Shown here: positions 1 to 7,900 of the stretch, one piece after another
Layout of the letters: each line of letters starts with the position of its first letter
How positions within the stretch are numbered: position 1 is the stretch's first letter
Origin: Gemmatimonadaceae bacterium
GTDB lineage: Bacteria; Gemmatimonadota; Gemmatimonadetes; Gemmatimonadales; Gemmatimonadaceae
Reading direction: 5' to 3'
Length of the DNA: 64,000 nucleotides
Assembly: GCA_016720905.1 (NCBI GenBank)
Contig: JADKJT010000035.1
Coordinates: 32,912 to 96,911, forward strand
The notes under the pieces: generated by a model
Database searches by the model: none
The model's input: the letters and a program-made list of their open reading frames with translations, nothing else
Told to the model about the DNA's origin: nothing
Translations under genes and position numbers: made by a program

Positions 1-411
1 CGGGAGAACGCGGTCCGCCCACGCCGCTTCTGCGGCCGCGGACTGCGGCGACGCTTCGTTGCGGAAAATGGTCTGCAACTCGAAGACCACCGGCGGCGCG
101 GCGCGCACGAAGTGCTGCACTTCGGCGTCGTAGATCGGGTAGCGCAGATAGACCACATCGGGGGCGAACGTTTGCGCTGCCTCCAGACACTGGGCGAACG
201 CCGTCGCGCGCCCTGGCAGGTCAAATCCGCCGCCGGGCACATCGATCACGCGATACGGTGCGTGACACGGCGCCGGCGCCGTCCGCGTGTCCGCCACAAC
301 CAGCGACTCCACCTCCGCGCCGTGGGCGCGCAGCGAAGTCACCTGCTCGGACAGCTTGCGGTGGACCCCGGCCTGATCGGTGCCGGCGAACGCCAGATGG
401 AGAATTCTCAC
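1..411 (-). CDS. Glycosyltransferase, N-terminal part (runs off window)
   Basis: The reading frame is open from a GTG at 411 to the window edge (137 codons). The protein begins VRILHLAFAGTDQAGVHRKL, a beta-strand followed by a loop, as in the first Rossmann fold of GT-B glycosyltransferases that act on nucleotide sugars. It continues with a typical donor/acceptor half containing a DVVYLRYPIY stretch. It lies 58 bases downstream of the larger glycosyltransferase gene on the same strand, so the two are probably co-transcribed. No clear ribosome binding site precedes the GTG and no ATG is available in frame nearby. The C-terminal catalytic half is outside the window, so the family (GT4 or other) is not fixed. 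Confidence 0.6.
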   Translation of the reverse strand, partial: MRILHLAFAGTDQAGVHRKLSEQVTSLRAHGAEVESLVVADTRTAPAPCHAPYRVIDVPGGGFDLPGRATAFAQCLEAAQTFAPDVVYLRYPIYDAEVQHFVRAAPPVVFELQTIFRNEASPQSAAAEAAWADRVLP

Positions 412-469
412 GCGATAGGTTGCCCGTTCGCCGGTATGCGCTGGACGGAGCGCCGCGCGGGACGAGTGC

Positions 470-2407
470 TCACACGATGGCGTCGAGCGCGCGCACGAGT
501 TCGTCAGCCGCATGCTGCCAGCTGTAGCGCTGTGCCGTGCGAATGCCGGAATCGTTGCGCGGCATGGCGCCCTGCTGTTTCCGCTCGTGCACGCCGCGCA
601 GATGCGTCACCAACTGCTCGTGCTGCCGCGCGCCCCACGCGGCCCAGCGACCAGCCAGCGCCGTCCCGTTGCTGGTGGCCTGCTCGAAGCCGTCGATTGT
701 GATCAGCCGAGCGTTGTCCCGATTCAGGAACTCCGTGTGCGCCGTGCAACTGGACGCGATGACGGGCTTCCCCATCGACAGCATTTCGAGTGCTTCCAGG
801 TTCCATCCCTCGGCACGGGATGGAAAGACGCCACAGTCCGCACCCGCCATCAGCGCGGCCACATCGTGCAGGGTGGGCAGCTCATTGGTCAGGATCGTGA
901 TGCGCGCAGCCATTGGCGACTGCCGGAACGGCATCAACATCGCCTCCATATCGGCGCGACTGACAAACGGATTCCCGCAGGAGAGGACGAGGCGCACGGC
1001 GTCGCGCGGGGTGAACGCCGCTTCGAACGCCCGCAACAATTCCAGTTGGCCCTTTCGCGTCTCCAGCTTGCCAATCTGCATGAAGACCGTCTCGCTCCAC
1101 GAGGTGGCGGGGCGTACCTCGGCATGAAAGACCGTACGGTCCACACCCAGCGGCACCACGTGAATCGGCCGATCGACGATGCCGTTGTCGAGGCAGACTT
1201 GTCGCGCCCATTCCGAACAGACCAGCAGCGCATCTTGCTGTCTCAGATGGTGCGCTTCGCTGGCGGTGAATTGATCGCGCTCGAAGATGGTATAGGCCAC
1301 GTGCCGACCCCGACCGACGTGCATGGCGAGGTCGAACTGCTGCGACAGCCGCACACTCGGCACATCAGGACGAAACGCGCCCTGCAGCTGCAGCCCTTGC
1401 CCCATCTGGGGATTCTCGATCAGCGTGCGATCCACCGGGCCAAGCGGGAAGAATGCCACGGGCATGTCGCGCGCCTGCAGCGTGCGCAGCAGATGCGCGC
1501 CGACGACGCCGTAACCGGTTCGCGAGTATGGTGCGATCAGCGAGATGCCGTCCCGGGCCGCGACCCAGCGCTCGCTGACCATCAGCGGCTGGGTAACTGG
1601 CAACGTCGGAAAGATGAATTCCTCGCCGCTCACGTCTTCCACGATCGGGTCATCAGCCGTGTCGTGCATCACCGCCGTGTCCATCGCGGCGGCGGCCGCC
1701 GTGACGGCCTCCATCGCACCAGACTCCGGCGTGGGATGTTCCGTGAGCGCATTCGGGAGCGCGATGACCGGCGCTGACGGCGACCCGACAACGGGCACAA
1801 TGATCGCGGCACCTTCGTGTTCAACAACCTGACACGGCGTCATGCCGTTGTCGGCGAGGGCATCGGCGGCCGCCGTCCAGTCAGGCGAGTCGCTGGCATC
1901 AGAGACACAGATGGCCAGCACCCGCCCGGTTTCGATGAGCGGCTGCAGGGTTCGGCAAATCCACGGCACGTTGGCCGTGCTGACATGCACGAACACGCGT
2001 CCCTCGGGCTCGAGTCGCGAATCCAGCGCGGCAATGAGCGCCGTGGCGTCGGTGACATCCACGGTCTCCAGCCAGCCGCCCGCGTCGGCCGCGACATCCT
2101 GCAGTCGTTGCAGCCGCTCGGCCGGCAGTCCGGCCACAAACACCGTCGGCATGCCTCCCGGCGCCGTGGTGGCGCTCAGCGCGACAAATCCGAATCCAGG
2201 GCTCAGGTCCAGCAGCACGTCGCCGGTTTCAAGCTGCGCGTCCAGGAAAGCTCGAATCTCAGCCTCCACGCCGCCCTCCGCTTCCGCCGTCGCCGCTTCC
2301 GCCCATCCGGGCTCGTCGGCATTTCCTGGGACATGGAATCTCGGAACGCCGTCCACGACGACTTGCACGCTGGGGATGCTGCTGGCACTGAGTGTGTTGC
2401 CCGACAT
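470..2407 (-). CDS. Methyltransferase-like/GT4 glycosyltransferase two-domain protein
   Basis: The protein is 645 aa from the ATG at 2407; a TTG at 2500 would add 31 residues of unconvincing sequence. Residues about 65-235 look like a degenerate SAM-methyltransferase (FkbM-like) Rossmann domain with DVLLDLSPGFGFVALSA at the motif I position. Residues about 290-645 form a GT4 glycosyltransferase, with the sugar-nucleotide signature region GVFPSRAEGWNLEALEM near the C-terminus. A Ser/Pro/Ala-rich linker joins the halves. GT4 enzymes transfer sugars from NDP-donors in the cytoplasm. The gene is divergent from an asparagine synthetase-like gene and precedes another glycosyltransferase. The acceptor is unknown; the neighbours suggest a surface or flagellar glycan. 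A weak FliA-like -10 element lies on this strand at 2586-2593. Confidence 0.75.
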   Translation of the reverse strand: MSGNTLSASSIPSVQVVVDGVPRFHVPGNADEPGWAEAATAEAEGGVEAEIRAFLDAQLETGDVLLDLSPGFGFVALSATTAPGGMPTVFVAGLPAERLQRLQDVAADAGGWLETVDVTDATALIAALDSRLEPEGRVFVHVSTANVPWICRTLQPLIETGRVLAICVSDASDSPDWTAAADALADNGMTPCQVVEHEGAAIIVPVVGSPSAPVIALPNALTEHPTPESGAMEAVTAAAAAMDTAVMHDTADDPIVEDVSGEEFIFPTLPVTQPLMVSERWVAARDGISLIAPYSRTGYGVVGAHLLRTLQARDMPVAFFPLGPVDRTLIENPQMGQGLQLQGAFRPDVPSVRLSQQFDLAMHVGRGRHVAYTIFERDQFTASEAHHLRQQDALLVCSEWARQVCLDNGIVDRPIHVVPLGVDRTVFHAEVRPATSWSETVFMQIGKLETRKGQLELLRAFEAAFTPRDAVRLVLSCGNPFVSRADMEAMLMPFRQSPMAARITILTNELPTLHDVAALMAGADCGVFPSRAEGWNLEALEMLSMGKPVIASSCTAHTEFLNRDNARLITIDGFEQATSNGTALAGRWAAWGARQHEQLVTHLRGVHERKQQGAMPRNDSGIRTAQRYSWQHAADELVRALDAIV

Positions 2408-2560
2408 TGGATGAGCTCGGTAATCGTTGACGGAGTTGTGGCTGGTCTCACGTCTCCCATATTCACGATCCGTGCCATACCGTAAACTATTTATTATCAA
2501 CGTTTTACGTATTGCAAGACCATTTCGTCACGGCGCCGCCTGGTAGAAGCTGCAAACACG

Positions 2561-2608
2561 GCGGCATAATTTGCCGCGTTGATACGTATCGGCGCAATTT
2601 GCCGGATA
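2561..2608. promoter_or_regulatory. Two candidate enhancer inverted repeats upstream of asnB-1
   Basis: At 2561-2577 there is a perfect inverted repeat, GCGGCA-TAATT-TGCCGC. At 2587-2608 a second one has the core CGGC-GCAATTT-GCCG flanked by TATC and GATA. Both share the architecture CGGC-N7-GCCG with sites near 11233 and 25128. They lie about 75-115 bases upstream of the sigma-54 promoter at 2679, a usual distance for binding sites of NtrC-type activators. The protein that binds is not shown by sequence; the response regulator encoded at 11347 is the obvious candidate. Confidence 0.5.
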
Positions 2609-2612
2609 TTCT
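2586..2612 (-). promoter_or_regulatory. Possible FliA (sigma-28) promoter for the glycosyltransferase gene
   Basis: On the minus strand the sequence AGAA-N15-GCCGATAC occurs. The -10 half matches the FliA consensus GCCGATAA at 7 of 8 positions, but the -35 half (AGAA for TAAA) is poor. It overlaps the second inverted repeat of this intergenic region and lies about 180 bases before the ATG at 2407. This is weak support only. Confidence 0.3.
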
Positions 2613-2678
2613 TGAATCCTCTCCGAATACACTAGACGTAAGTCATTAATTGGCAACATATTAAGCTGCTCGCACGCA

Positions 2679-2694
2679 TGGCACGCGTGTTGCT
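2679..2694 (+). promoter_or_regulatory. Sigma-54 promoter of asnB-1/epimerase operon
   Basis: TGGCACGCGTGTTGCT matches the sigma-54 consensus TGGCACG-N4-TTGCW at every fixed position, with the invariant GG (2680-2681) and GC (2692-2693) ten bases apart. Transcription would begin near 2705, leaving a leader of about 40 bases before the ATG at 2743. This is the best sigma-54 match in the window. Confidence 0.88.
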
Positions 2695-2742
2695 ATTGGT
2701 GGCTATGGCCATGTAGCACTCACCGGCCGGAGGAATGCCCCG

Positions 2743-4716
2743 ATGTGCGGTATCGCTGGATTCATCGATCTCCAACGACGTCGAGTTGAAGCCGGTTCGC
2801 AGCGCCTGGCGCTGATGAACCGGCTGCTGGCGCATCGTGGACCGGATGGTGAAGGCCAGTGGCTCGACGAGCGGGAATCGGTCGGGTTGATGCACCGTCG
2901 GCTCAGCATTATCGATCTCGAGGGTGGGCGTCAGCCGATGGAGGACGCCGAGTCTGGTTGCATCATTGTCTTCAATGGTGAGATCTACAATTACATCGAG
3001 ATTCGCGACGCGCTTGGGCGCGACCGGTTTCGCACGAGCTCGGACACCGAGGTCATCCTCCGCGCGTGGCTCCGCTGGGGTCCTCGCTGCGTCGATCATT
3101 TGCGCGGGATGTTCGCGTTTGCGATCTGGGACCCGCGTCAGGATGTCTTGTTCTGCGCCCGCGACCGCTTCGGCATCAAGCCCTTCTATACAACCGAGAT
3201 CGGTGGCGTGCTGTACTTCGCCTCGGAAGCGAAAGCGCTGCTGCCGTTCCTCGACCGCTGCGAGACGGACGAGTCCGGACTGCAGGACTATCTGACGTTT
3301 CAGCTGTGCCTGGAGGGCAAGACGCTCTTCAAGCATATCGAAGAGCTGCAGCCCGGTCATACGCTCACCGTTTCGAGCGGCACGGTCCGTCGCGCGCGCT
3401 ATTGGGAAGTCTATTACGATCTCGACTTCACCCATCGCACCGCGTGGTTCGAGGAGCAACTCCGCGGTCAGCTTGAGGAATCGACGCGACTGCATCTGCG
3501 CGCCGATGTGCCGGTCGGGGCGTACGTGAGCGGTGGTATCGACTCCGGACTGGTCGCGGCGCTGGCCACCGGTCAGGGACAGTCGTTGGTGGGCTTCACC
3601 GGCCGCTTCGATGAGGGGCCTGCCTACGATGAGAGTCCGTACGCGCGCTCCGTGGCCGACCACCTCGGCATGACGCTGCACGAATGCACCATTACCCCCG
3701 CCGACTTCATTGAACATATCGGCCGGGTGATCTATCACCTCGATTCACCGGCGGCCGGGCCCGGGGCGTTTTCGCAGTACATGGTTTCGCAGATGGCCGC
3801 CCGGCACCGCAAGGTGGTGCTGGGTGGACAGGGCGGCGACGAGATTTTCGGCGGATACACGCGCTACCTCGTGGCGTACTTCGAACAGTGCATCAAGGCG
3901 GCCATCGATGGCACCACCGACGGTCGCAATTTCGTGGTGACGTACGAGTCCATCATCCCAAACCTGTCGGCGCTCCGCAACTACAAGCCGATGCTGCAGG
4001 ACTTCTGGCGCGACGGGCTCTTCGATCCGATGGACCAGCGCTACTTCCGTCTCGTCAATCGCGCCCCGCATGCCGGCCGCGCGGTGCGTTGGGAGCAGTT
4101 TGGTCGATATTCGCCGTACGACACGTTCCTGCGCGTGTTCAACGGGGAAAACGTGCGGAAGCAATCGTACTTCGACCTGATGACGCACTTCGACTTCAAG
4201 ACCTTGCTCCCGGCCCTCCTGCAGGTGGAAGATCGCGTGTCGATGGCGCACGGATTGGAGGCGCGCGTGCCCATGCTGGACCATCCGCTGGTGGAGTTCG
4301 CCGCGACCATTCCCGCCGACGTGAAGTTCACCAATGGCCGGCTCAAGCGAACGTTGGTAGACGTTTCGCGCGATCTGTTGCCGGCGTCGGTCACCAGCCG
4401 CACGGACAAGATGGGCTTCCCCACCCCGTTCAACGACTGGGCGCGCGGCCCCATCCGGGACTTTCTGCACGGCATCTTTTCATCCGACGCCGCGCGGTCG
4501 CGCACGTACTTCGACAACGCACAGGTACTTTCGCAGCTTGAGCACGATGGCCAGTTCGGCCGCAGCCTCTGGGGTCTGTTGTCCCTCGAGCTGTGGCAAC
4601 AGGCGTTCCACGACCGACATCGTCCGTTTGTCGCCGATGCCGACTTCCCTGCACTTTCGTTCCCTCACGCGACGGTTCCCGCCGACGCGTCACCCGACCT
4701 TCTCAGCCCACTCTAA
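2743..4716 (+). CDS. asnB: Asparagine synthetase (glutamine-hydrolysing)-like amidotransferase
   Basis: The protein is 657 aa and belongs to the AsnB family. Mature Cys2 (MCGIAGF) is the class II glutaminase nucleophile that releases ammonia from glutamine. The synthetase domain has the PP-loop SGGIDSG near residue 263, which adenylates the carboxylate, and a GGQGGDEIFGGY segment further on. The start is set by a GGAGG ribosome site in front of the ATG. It overlaps the next gene by one base (TAATG). In glycan loci such enzymes often amidate sugar acids or other carboxylates rather than make free asparagine, and the flanking epimerases and glycosyltransferases favour that reading; the true substrate cannot be read from sequence. 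Confidence 0.92.
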   Translation: MCGIAGFIDLQRRRVEAGSQRLALMNRLLAHRGPDGEGQWLDERESVGLMHRRLSIIDLEGGRQPMEDAESGCIIVFNGEIYNYIEIRDALGRDRFRTSSDTEVILRAWLRWGPRCVDHLRGMFAFAIWDPRQDVLFCARDRFGIKPFYTTEIGGVLYFASEAKALLPFLDRCETDESGLQDYLTFQLCLEGKTLFKHIEELQPGHTLTVSSGTVRRARYWEVYYDLDFTHRTAWFEEQLRGQLEESTRLHLRADVPVGAYVSGGIDSGLVAALATGQGQSLVGFTGRFDEGPAYDESPYARSVADHLGMTLHECTITPADFIEHIGRVIYHLDSPAAGPGAFSQYMVSQMAARHRKVVLGGQGGDEIFGGYTRYLVAYFEQCIKAAIDGTTDGRNFVVTYESIIPNLSALRNYKPMLQDFWRDGLFDPMDQRYFRLVNRAPHAGRAVRWEQFGRYSPYDTFLRVFNGENVRKQSYFDLMTHFDFKTLLPALLQVEDRVSMAHGLEARVPMLDHPLVEFAATIPADVKFTNGRLKRTLVDVSRDLLPASVTSRTDKMGFPTPFNDWARGPIRDFLHGIFSSDAARSRTYFDNAQVLSQLEHDGQFGRSLWGLLSLELWQQAFHDRHRPFVADADFPALSFPHATVPADASPDLLSPL

Positions 4717-5654
4717 TGCGTGTAATCATCACCGGCGGCGCCGGATTTGTTGGCTCTCATCTCGCCGATCGCCTCCTCGCGCGCGGTGACGAGGTGCTCG
4801 TCATCGACACTTTTGCAACCGGGCGTCGTGACAACCTCACCCCGCAGCCCGGCCTCACCGTCGTTGAGGGCAGTATCGCCGACCGGGACGTGGTGGATGA
4901 AACGTTTGTCGATTTCGCGCCCCAGGTCGTTGTGCATGCGGCCGCGGCCTACAAGAATCCGGATGACTGGGCCGAAGACTGCGCCACCAATGCCCTCGGC
5001 AGCGCGCTTGTCGCGCAGGCGTCGGCGCGGGTTGCGGCCAGCCGCCTGATCTACTTCCAGACCGCGCTCTGCTACGGTCTCAAACCCATCGAGCAGCCCA
5101 TCACGCTCTCGCATCCCCTGGTGCCGTACGGATCGAGCTACGCCATCAGCAAGACGGCGGGAGAGGGATACGTCGCGCTCTCCGGCGTGCCATTCCTGTC
5201 GTTCCGACTGGCGAATGCGTATGGACCGCGCAACATGAGCGGCCCGCTGCCGACGTTCTTCCAGCGTCTCGATGCCGGCAAGAAGTGCTTCGTCATGAAC
5301 ACCCGCCGTGACTTCGTCTTCGTCGATGACCTCATTGACGTGATTGAGAAGGCCGTGCACGGCATGGGCAGCGGCGGCTTCTACCATGTGTCGTCCGGGC
5401 GCGACTACTCCATCAAGGAGCTCTTCGACGCGACCGTCGCGGCCATGGGCATTGCCCTCGACGCGCCGGTTGAGGAACGCGAGCGAAATCCTGACGATGT
5501 GTTTTCCATCCTGCTCGATCCCTCGCGCACGCAACGGGAGTTTTCGTGGACCACGGGCACACCGCTCAGTGACGGCGTGGCGCGGGCCATCGCTTACTAT
5601 CGCGAGTACGGCATCGAAGAAACGTTCACCCACCTGCGCCTCGCCGCCACGTGA
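4716..5654 (+). CDS. NAD-dependent sugar-nucleotide epimerase/dehydratase (extended SDR)
   Basis: The protein is 312 aa. It begins MRVIITGGAGFVGSHLADRL, the GxxGxxG NAD-binding motif of extended short-chain dehydrogenases. The catalytic pair appears as YAISK in the middle, with a preceding QTALCYG strand. These enzymes isomerise or dehydrate NDP-hexoses such as UDP-glucose. The ATG overlaps the stop of the upstream amidotransferase gene, so translation is probably coupled. A start further upstream would lie inside that gene and adds non-conserved residues. The exact sugar is not determinable; UDP-glucose 4-epimerase-like is the closest general description. Confidence 0.88.
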   Translation: MRVIITGGAGFVGSHLADRLLARGDEVLVIDTFATGRRDNLTPQPGLTVVEGSIADRDVVDETFVDFAPQVVVHAAAAYKNPDDWAEDCATNALGSALVAQASARVAASRLIYFQTALCYGLKPIEQPITLSHPLVPYGSSYAISKTAGEGYVALSGVPFLSFRLANAYGPRNMSGPLPTFFQRLDAGKKCFVMNTRRDFVFVDDLIDVIEKAVHGMGSGGFYHVSSGRDYSIKELFDATVAAMGIALDAPVEERERNPDDVFSILLDPSRTQREFSWTTGTPLSDGVARAIAYYREYGIEETFTHLRLAAT

Positions 5655-6715
5655 GTCGGACGGCGCACACGTCGGCGCTTCGCGATACCCGCATCCTCGT
5701 TACCGGGGGTGCGGGATTTGTCGGAAGCAACCTGGTGGTCCGCCTGCTGGACGAGGGCGTTGGCCACCTCCATGTGGTGGACAATCTCCTGTCGGCGGAC
5801 CGGGACAATGTGCCGGCCGACGCGCGCGTGCGTTTCACCGAAGGATCAATCGCCGATGACGCGGTACTGCAGACGTTTGGTGATGAGTACGACTACGTCT
5901 TCCATCTGGCCACGTACCACGGCAATCAGAGTTCCATCCATGATCCCATCGCCGATCATGACAATAACCTGTTGACCACGCTCAAGCTGTTCGAGCGACT
6001 CAAGTCGTTCACCCGTCCGCGGCGCATTGTGTATGCCGGGGCCGGCTGTGCGGTGGCCGAGAAGACCTTTGACGATCCGACGCCCACCGACGAGAACGCA
6101 CCCATCTCATTGCGGATGGACAGCCCATACAGCATTTCGAAGCTGGTGGGTGAGTTCTATGCGGTGTACTACCACGAACGGCATCAACTGCCCACCGTTC
6201 GCGCCCGCTTTCAGAATGTCTACGGCCCGCGCGAAATCCTTGGGGCCGGACAGTGGCGCGGCACGCCGGCAACGGTCTGGCGCAATGTGACGCCCACCTT
6301 CATCTACAAGGCGTTGCGCGGAGAGTCGCTGCCGCTGGAGGGCGACGGCGACACCACCCGCGACTTCATCTATGTCGATGACCTGGTGGAAGGTCTGATT
6401 GCCTGCGCGCTGCGCGGTGCGGCGGGCGATGTCTACAATCTCGCCAGCGGTCACGAAATCTCCATTCGGGATCTGGCAATGCGCATCAATGAAGCCGCAG
6501 GCAATCCCGCGCCGCCTACGATGCTGCCTCGGCGCACCTGGGATCGCTCGGGACGGCGGTTTGGCGATCCTGCCAAGGCGCGACTGCAGTTGGGGTTCGA
6601 GGCGCGGATTGCCCACGACGAAGGCATTCGCCGTACGGTGACGTGGACGCGCGACGCAATGCCCCTGATCGAACGGTGCATGCAGGCGCACCAGGCACAG
6701 ATGGCAAACTGCTAG
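5651..6715 (+). CDS. NAD-dependent sugar-nucleotide epimerase/dehydratase (second copy)
   Basis: The protein is 354 aa and starts at a GTG that overlaps the upstream stop (GTGA). Near the N-terminus it has ILVTGGAGFVGSNLVVRLL, the NAD-binding site of extended SDRs, and a YSISK catalytic motif. It resembles the upstream enzyme in fold but is longer and clearly divergent, so this is a pathway pair rather than a recent duplication. It is the last gene of the asnB-epimerase-epimerase operon and converges with the next minus-strand gene. Probable role: a second step in the synthesis of one modified NDP-sugar for the surrounding glycosyltransferases. Confidence 0.87.
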   Translation: MSRTAHTSALRDTRILVTGGAGFVGSNLVVRLLDEGVGHLHVVDNLLSADRDNVPADARVRFTEGSIADDAVLQTFGDEYDYVFHLATYHGNQSSIHDPIADHDNNLLTTLKLFERLKSFTRPRRIVYAGAGCAVAEKTFDDPTPTDENAPISLRMDSPYSISKLVGEFYAVYYHERHQLPTVRARFQNVYGPREILGAGQWRGTPATVWRNVTPTFIYKALRGESLPLEGDGDTTRDFIYVDDLVEGLIACALRGAAGDVYNLASGHEISIRDLAMRINEAAGNPAPPTMLPRRTWDRSGRRFGDPAKARLQLGFEARIAHDEGIRRTVTWTRDAMPLIERCMQAHQAQMANC

Positions 6716-6736
6716 GCGCCTCGCGTCAGGCGCTTT
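6716..6736. terminator. Short hairpin between convergent genes
   Basis: GCGCCT-CGCGTC-AGGCGC followed by TTT lies directly after the epimerase stop and overlaps the stop of the convergent gene. The stem is only 6 bp and the T-run short, so it is a weak intrinsic terminator at best. Confidence 0.4.
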
Positions 6737-7859
6737 GCGCGGACGCCTGAACAGAGCCAAACAGCTCCATCACGTTCAGGAAGTGATTGGCCAAGCGGTC
6801 GTATCCGTATTCACCCGACACCACAAAGTCCGCCAACGCCCGTTCCGCAATGCGGGTAACCAGCGCGTCATCGCGCAACGCATCGGCAATCGCGGGCAGG
6901 TCGGAGAGATCGCGTTTGACGGGGATGTAGTGCTCCCACGGGCGGAACAGTCCGCTGTAGTGCCCCTCCACCAACACTTGCACCGTGCCCATCATGATGG
7001 CTTCCAGATGGCGGGGCCCCAGCGCGGCGAAGTGATAGCGGGTGAGCTCGCCACCGCAAAGCGCGTCAGCATCAGTGAATGACAGGTTGGGCTGATCGGC
7101 CAGCAGACTGCGCACATGCAGTGCCACCTCGCCACGCTTGTCGAGCACACTTGAGCCGCTTTCGCTGCCCAGTATTGAGCGACTGCTGGCCAGGAAATCC
7201 AGCCACTGGTCGCCAAGGACCGTGTCTTCGGGACGCACGGAGATGTCGAGCCGCAGTCCTGTCGACGAAAGCCGGGATGTGCCTTCGAGGCCAAGTCGTG
7301 CCTTGATGTTGCCGAGCCAGCCAAACCAGTACGGCAGATGATTCGCGCGATACACCACGTCGGTGCCGCGCGCACCAATCGGTTTGCGCTGCTCACGCGC
7401 CGACACCACGCGCGCCGGATGCAGATAGCCTGTGAGCGCCTCCACGAAGAACGCCCGCTGATGCATGCGCGGGTACAGCAGCGCGCGGTGTGTGTCGTCA
7501 AAGCATGTGACAATCACCTGCACCCGCAGCGACACCAGCCACTCGTCCAGCGTGTGCGCGTGGTCGTATTCGTCCTGCGGCATGGCCGCGACCAGCCCGG
7601 TGAATTGCTGCATCCACTCCAGGCGCTTGGCCAGGACGGCAAACTGCGGGTACCAGCGCCAGCAAAGCAGCGTGGTGTGCAGGACAATCACGTCATGCTC
7701 CAACCAGCGCGGGTCCACGGCCGTCACTTCGGCCATGTTGACGTAGGTGACCGCCACGCGTCCCGGCTCGGCGTGATCGAGAAAGCGCACGTGATCGAGA
7801 ATCGCCACACGTTGTTGCGCCGCATTGCGCAGATCGCAGAGCACGAGAACGGAAAGCAT
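6726..7859 (-). CDS. Glycosyltransferase-like protein
   Basis: The protein is 377 aa from the ATG at 7859; starts further upstream would run into the preceding asnB gene. It opens with MLSVLVLCDLRNAAQQRV, a beta-strand and loop like GT-B enzymes. It contains a C-terminal segment GPRHLEAIMMGTVQVLVEG followed by a region like the donor-binding half of exostosin or GT1/GT4 enzymes (GLFRPWEHYIPVKRDLSDL). There is no secretion signal. It lies 41 bases after the second asparagine synthetase-like gene, and both are downstream of flgL-fliW on the same strand. Family assignment is from pattern only; the donor and acceptor are unknown. Placement suggests modification of flagellin or another surface product. 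Confidence 0.65.
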   Translation of the reverse strand: MLSVLVLCDLRNAAQQRVAILDHVRFLDHAEPGRVAVTYVNMAEVTAVDPRWLEHDVIVLHTTLLCWRWYPQFAVLAKRLEWMQQFTGLVAAMPQDEYDHAHTLDEWLVSLRVQVIVTCFDDTHRALLYPRMHQRAFFVEALTGYLHPARVVSAREQRKPIGARGTDVVYRANHLPYWFGWLGNIKARLGLEGTSRLSSTGLRLDISVRPEDTVLGDQWLDFLASSRSILGSESGSSVLDKRGEVALHVRSLLADQPNLSFTDADALCGGELTRYHFAALGPRHLEAIMMGTVQVLVEGHYSGLFRPWEHYIPVKRDLSDLPAIADALRDDALVTRIAERALADFVVSGEYGYDRLANHFLNVMELFGSVQASAQSA

Positions 7860-7900
7860 GGCGGAGGGCGTGGCCGTGTCGAAGATGTGCCGCGGCGCCG

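Noticed and set aside
2462..2477. TGGCACG on the minus strand before the glycosyltransferase gene as sigma-54 promoter
   Set aside because: The -24 half is perfect but the -12 half lacks the invariant GC at the required ten-base spacing.
112..2485. Long plus-strand open frames opposite the glycosyltransferase genes
   Set aside because: High-GC antisense shadows with Arg/Ala-rich, non-conserved translations; the minus-strand proteins have clear motifs.
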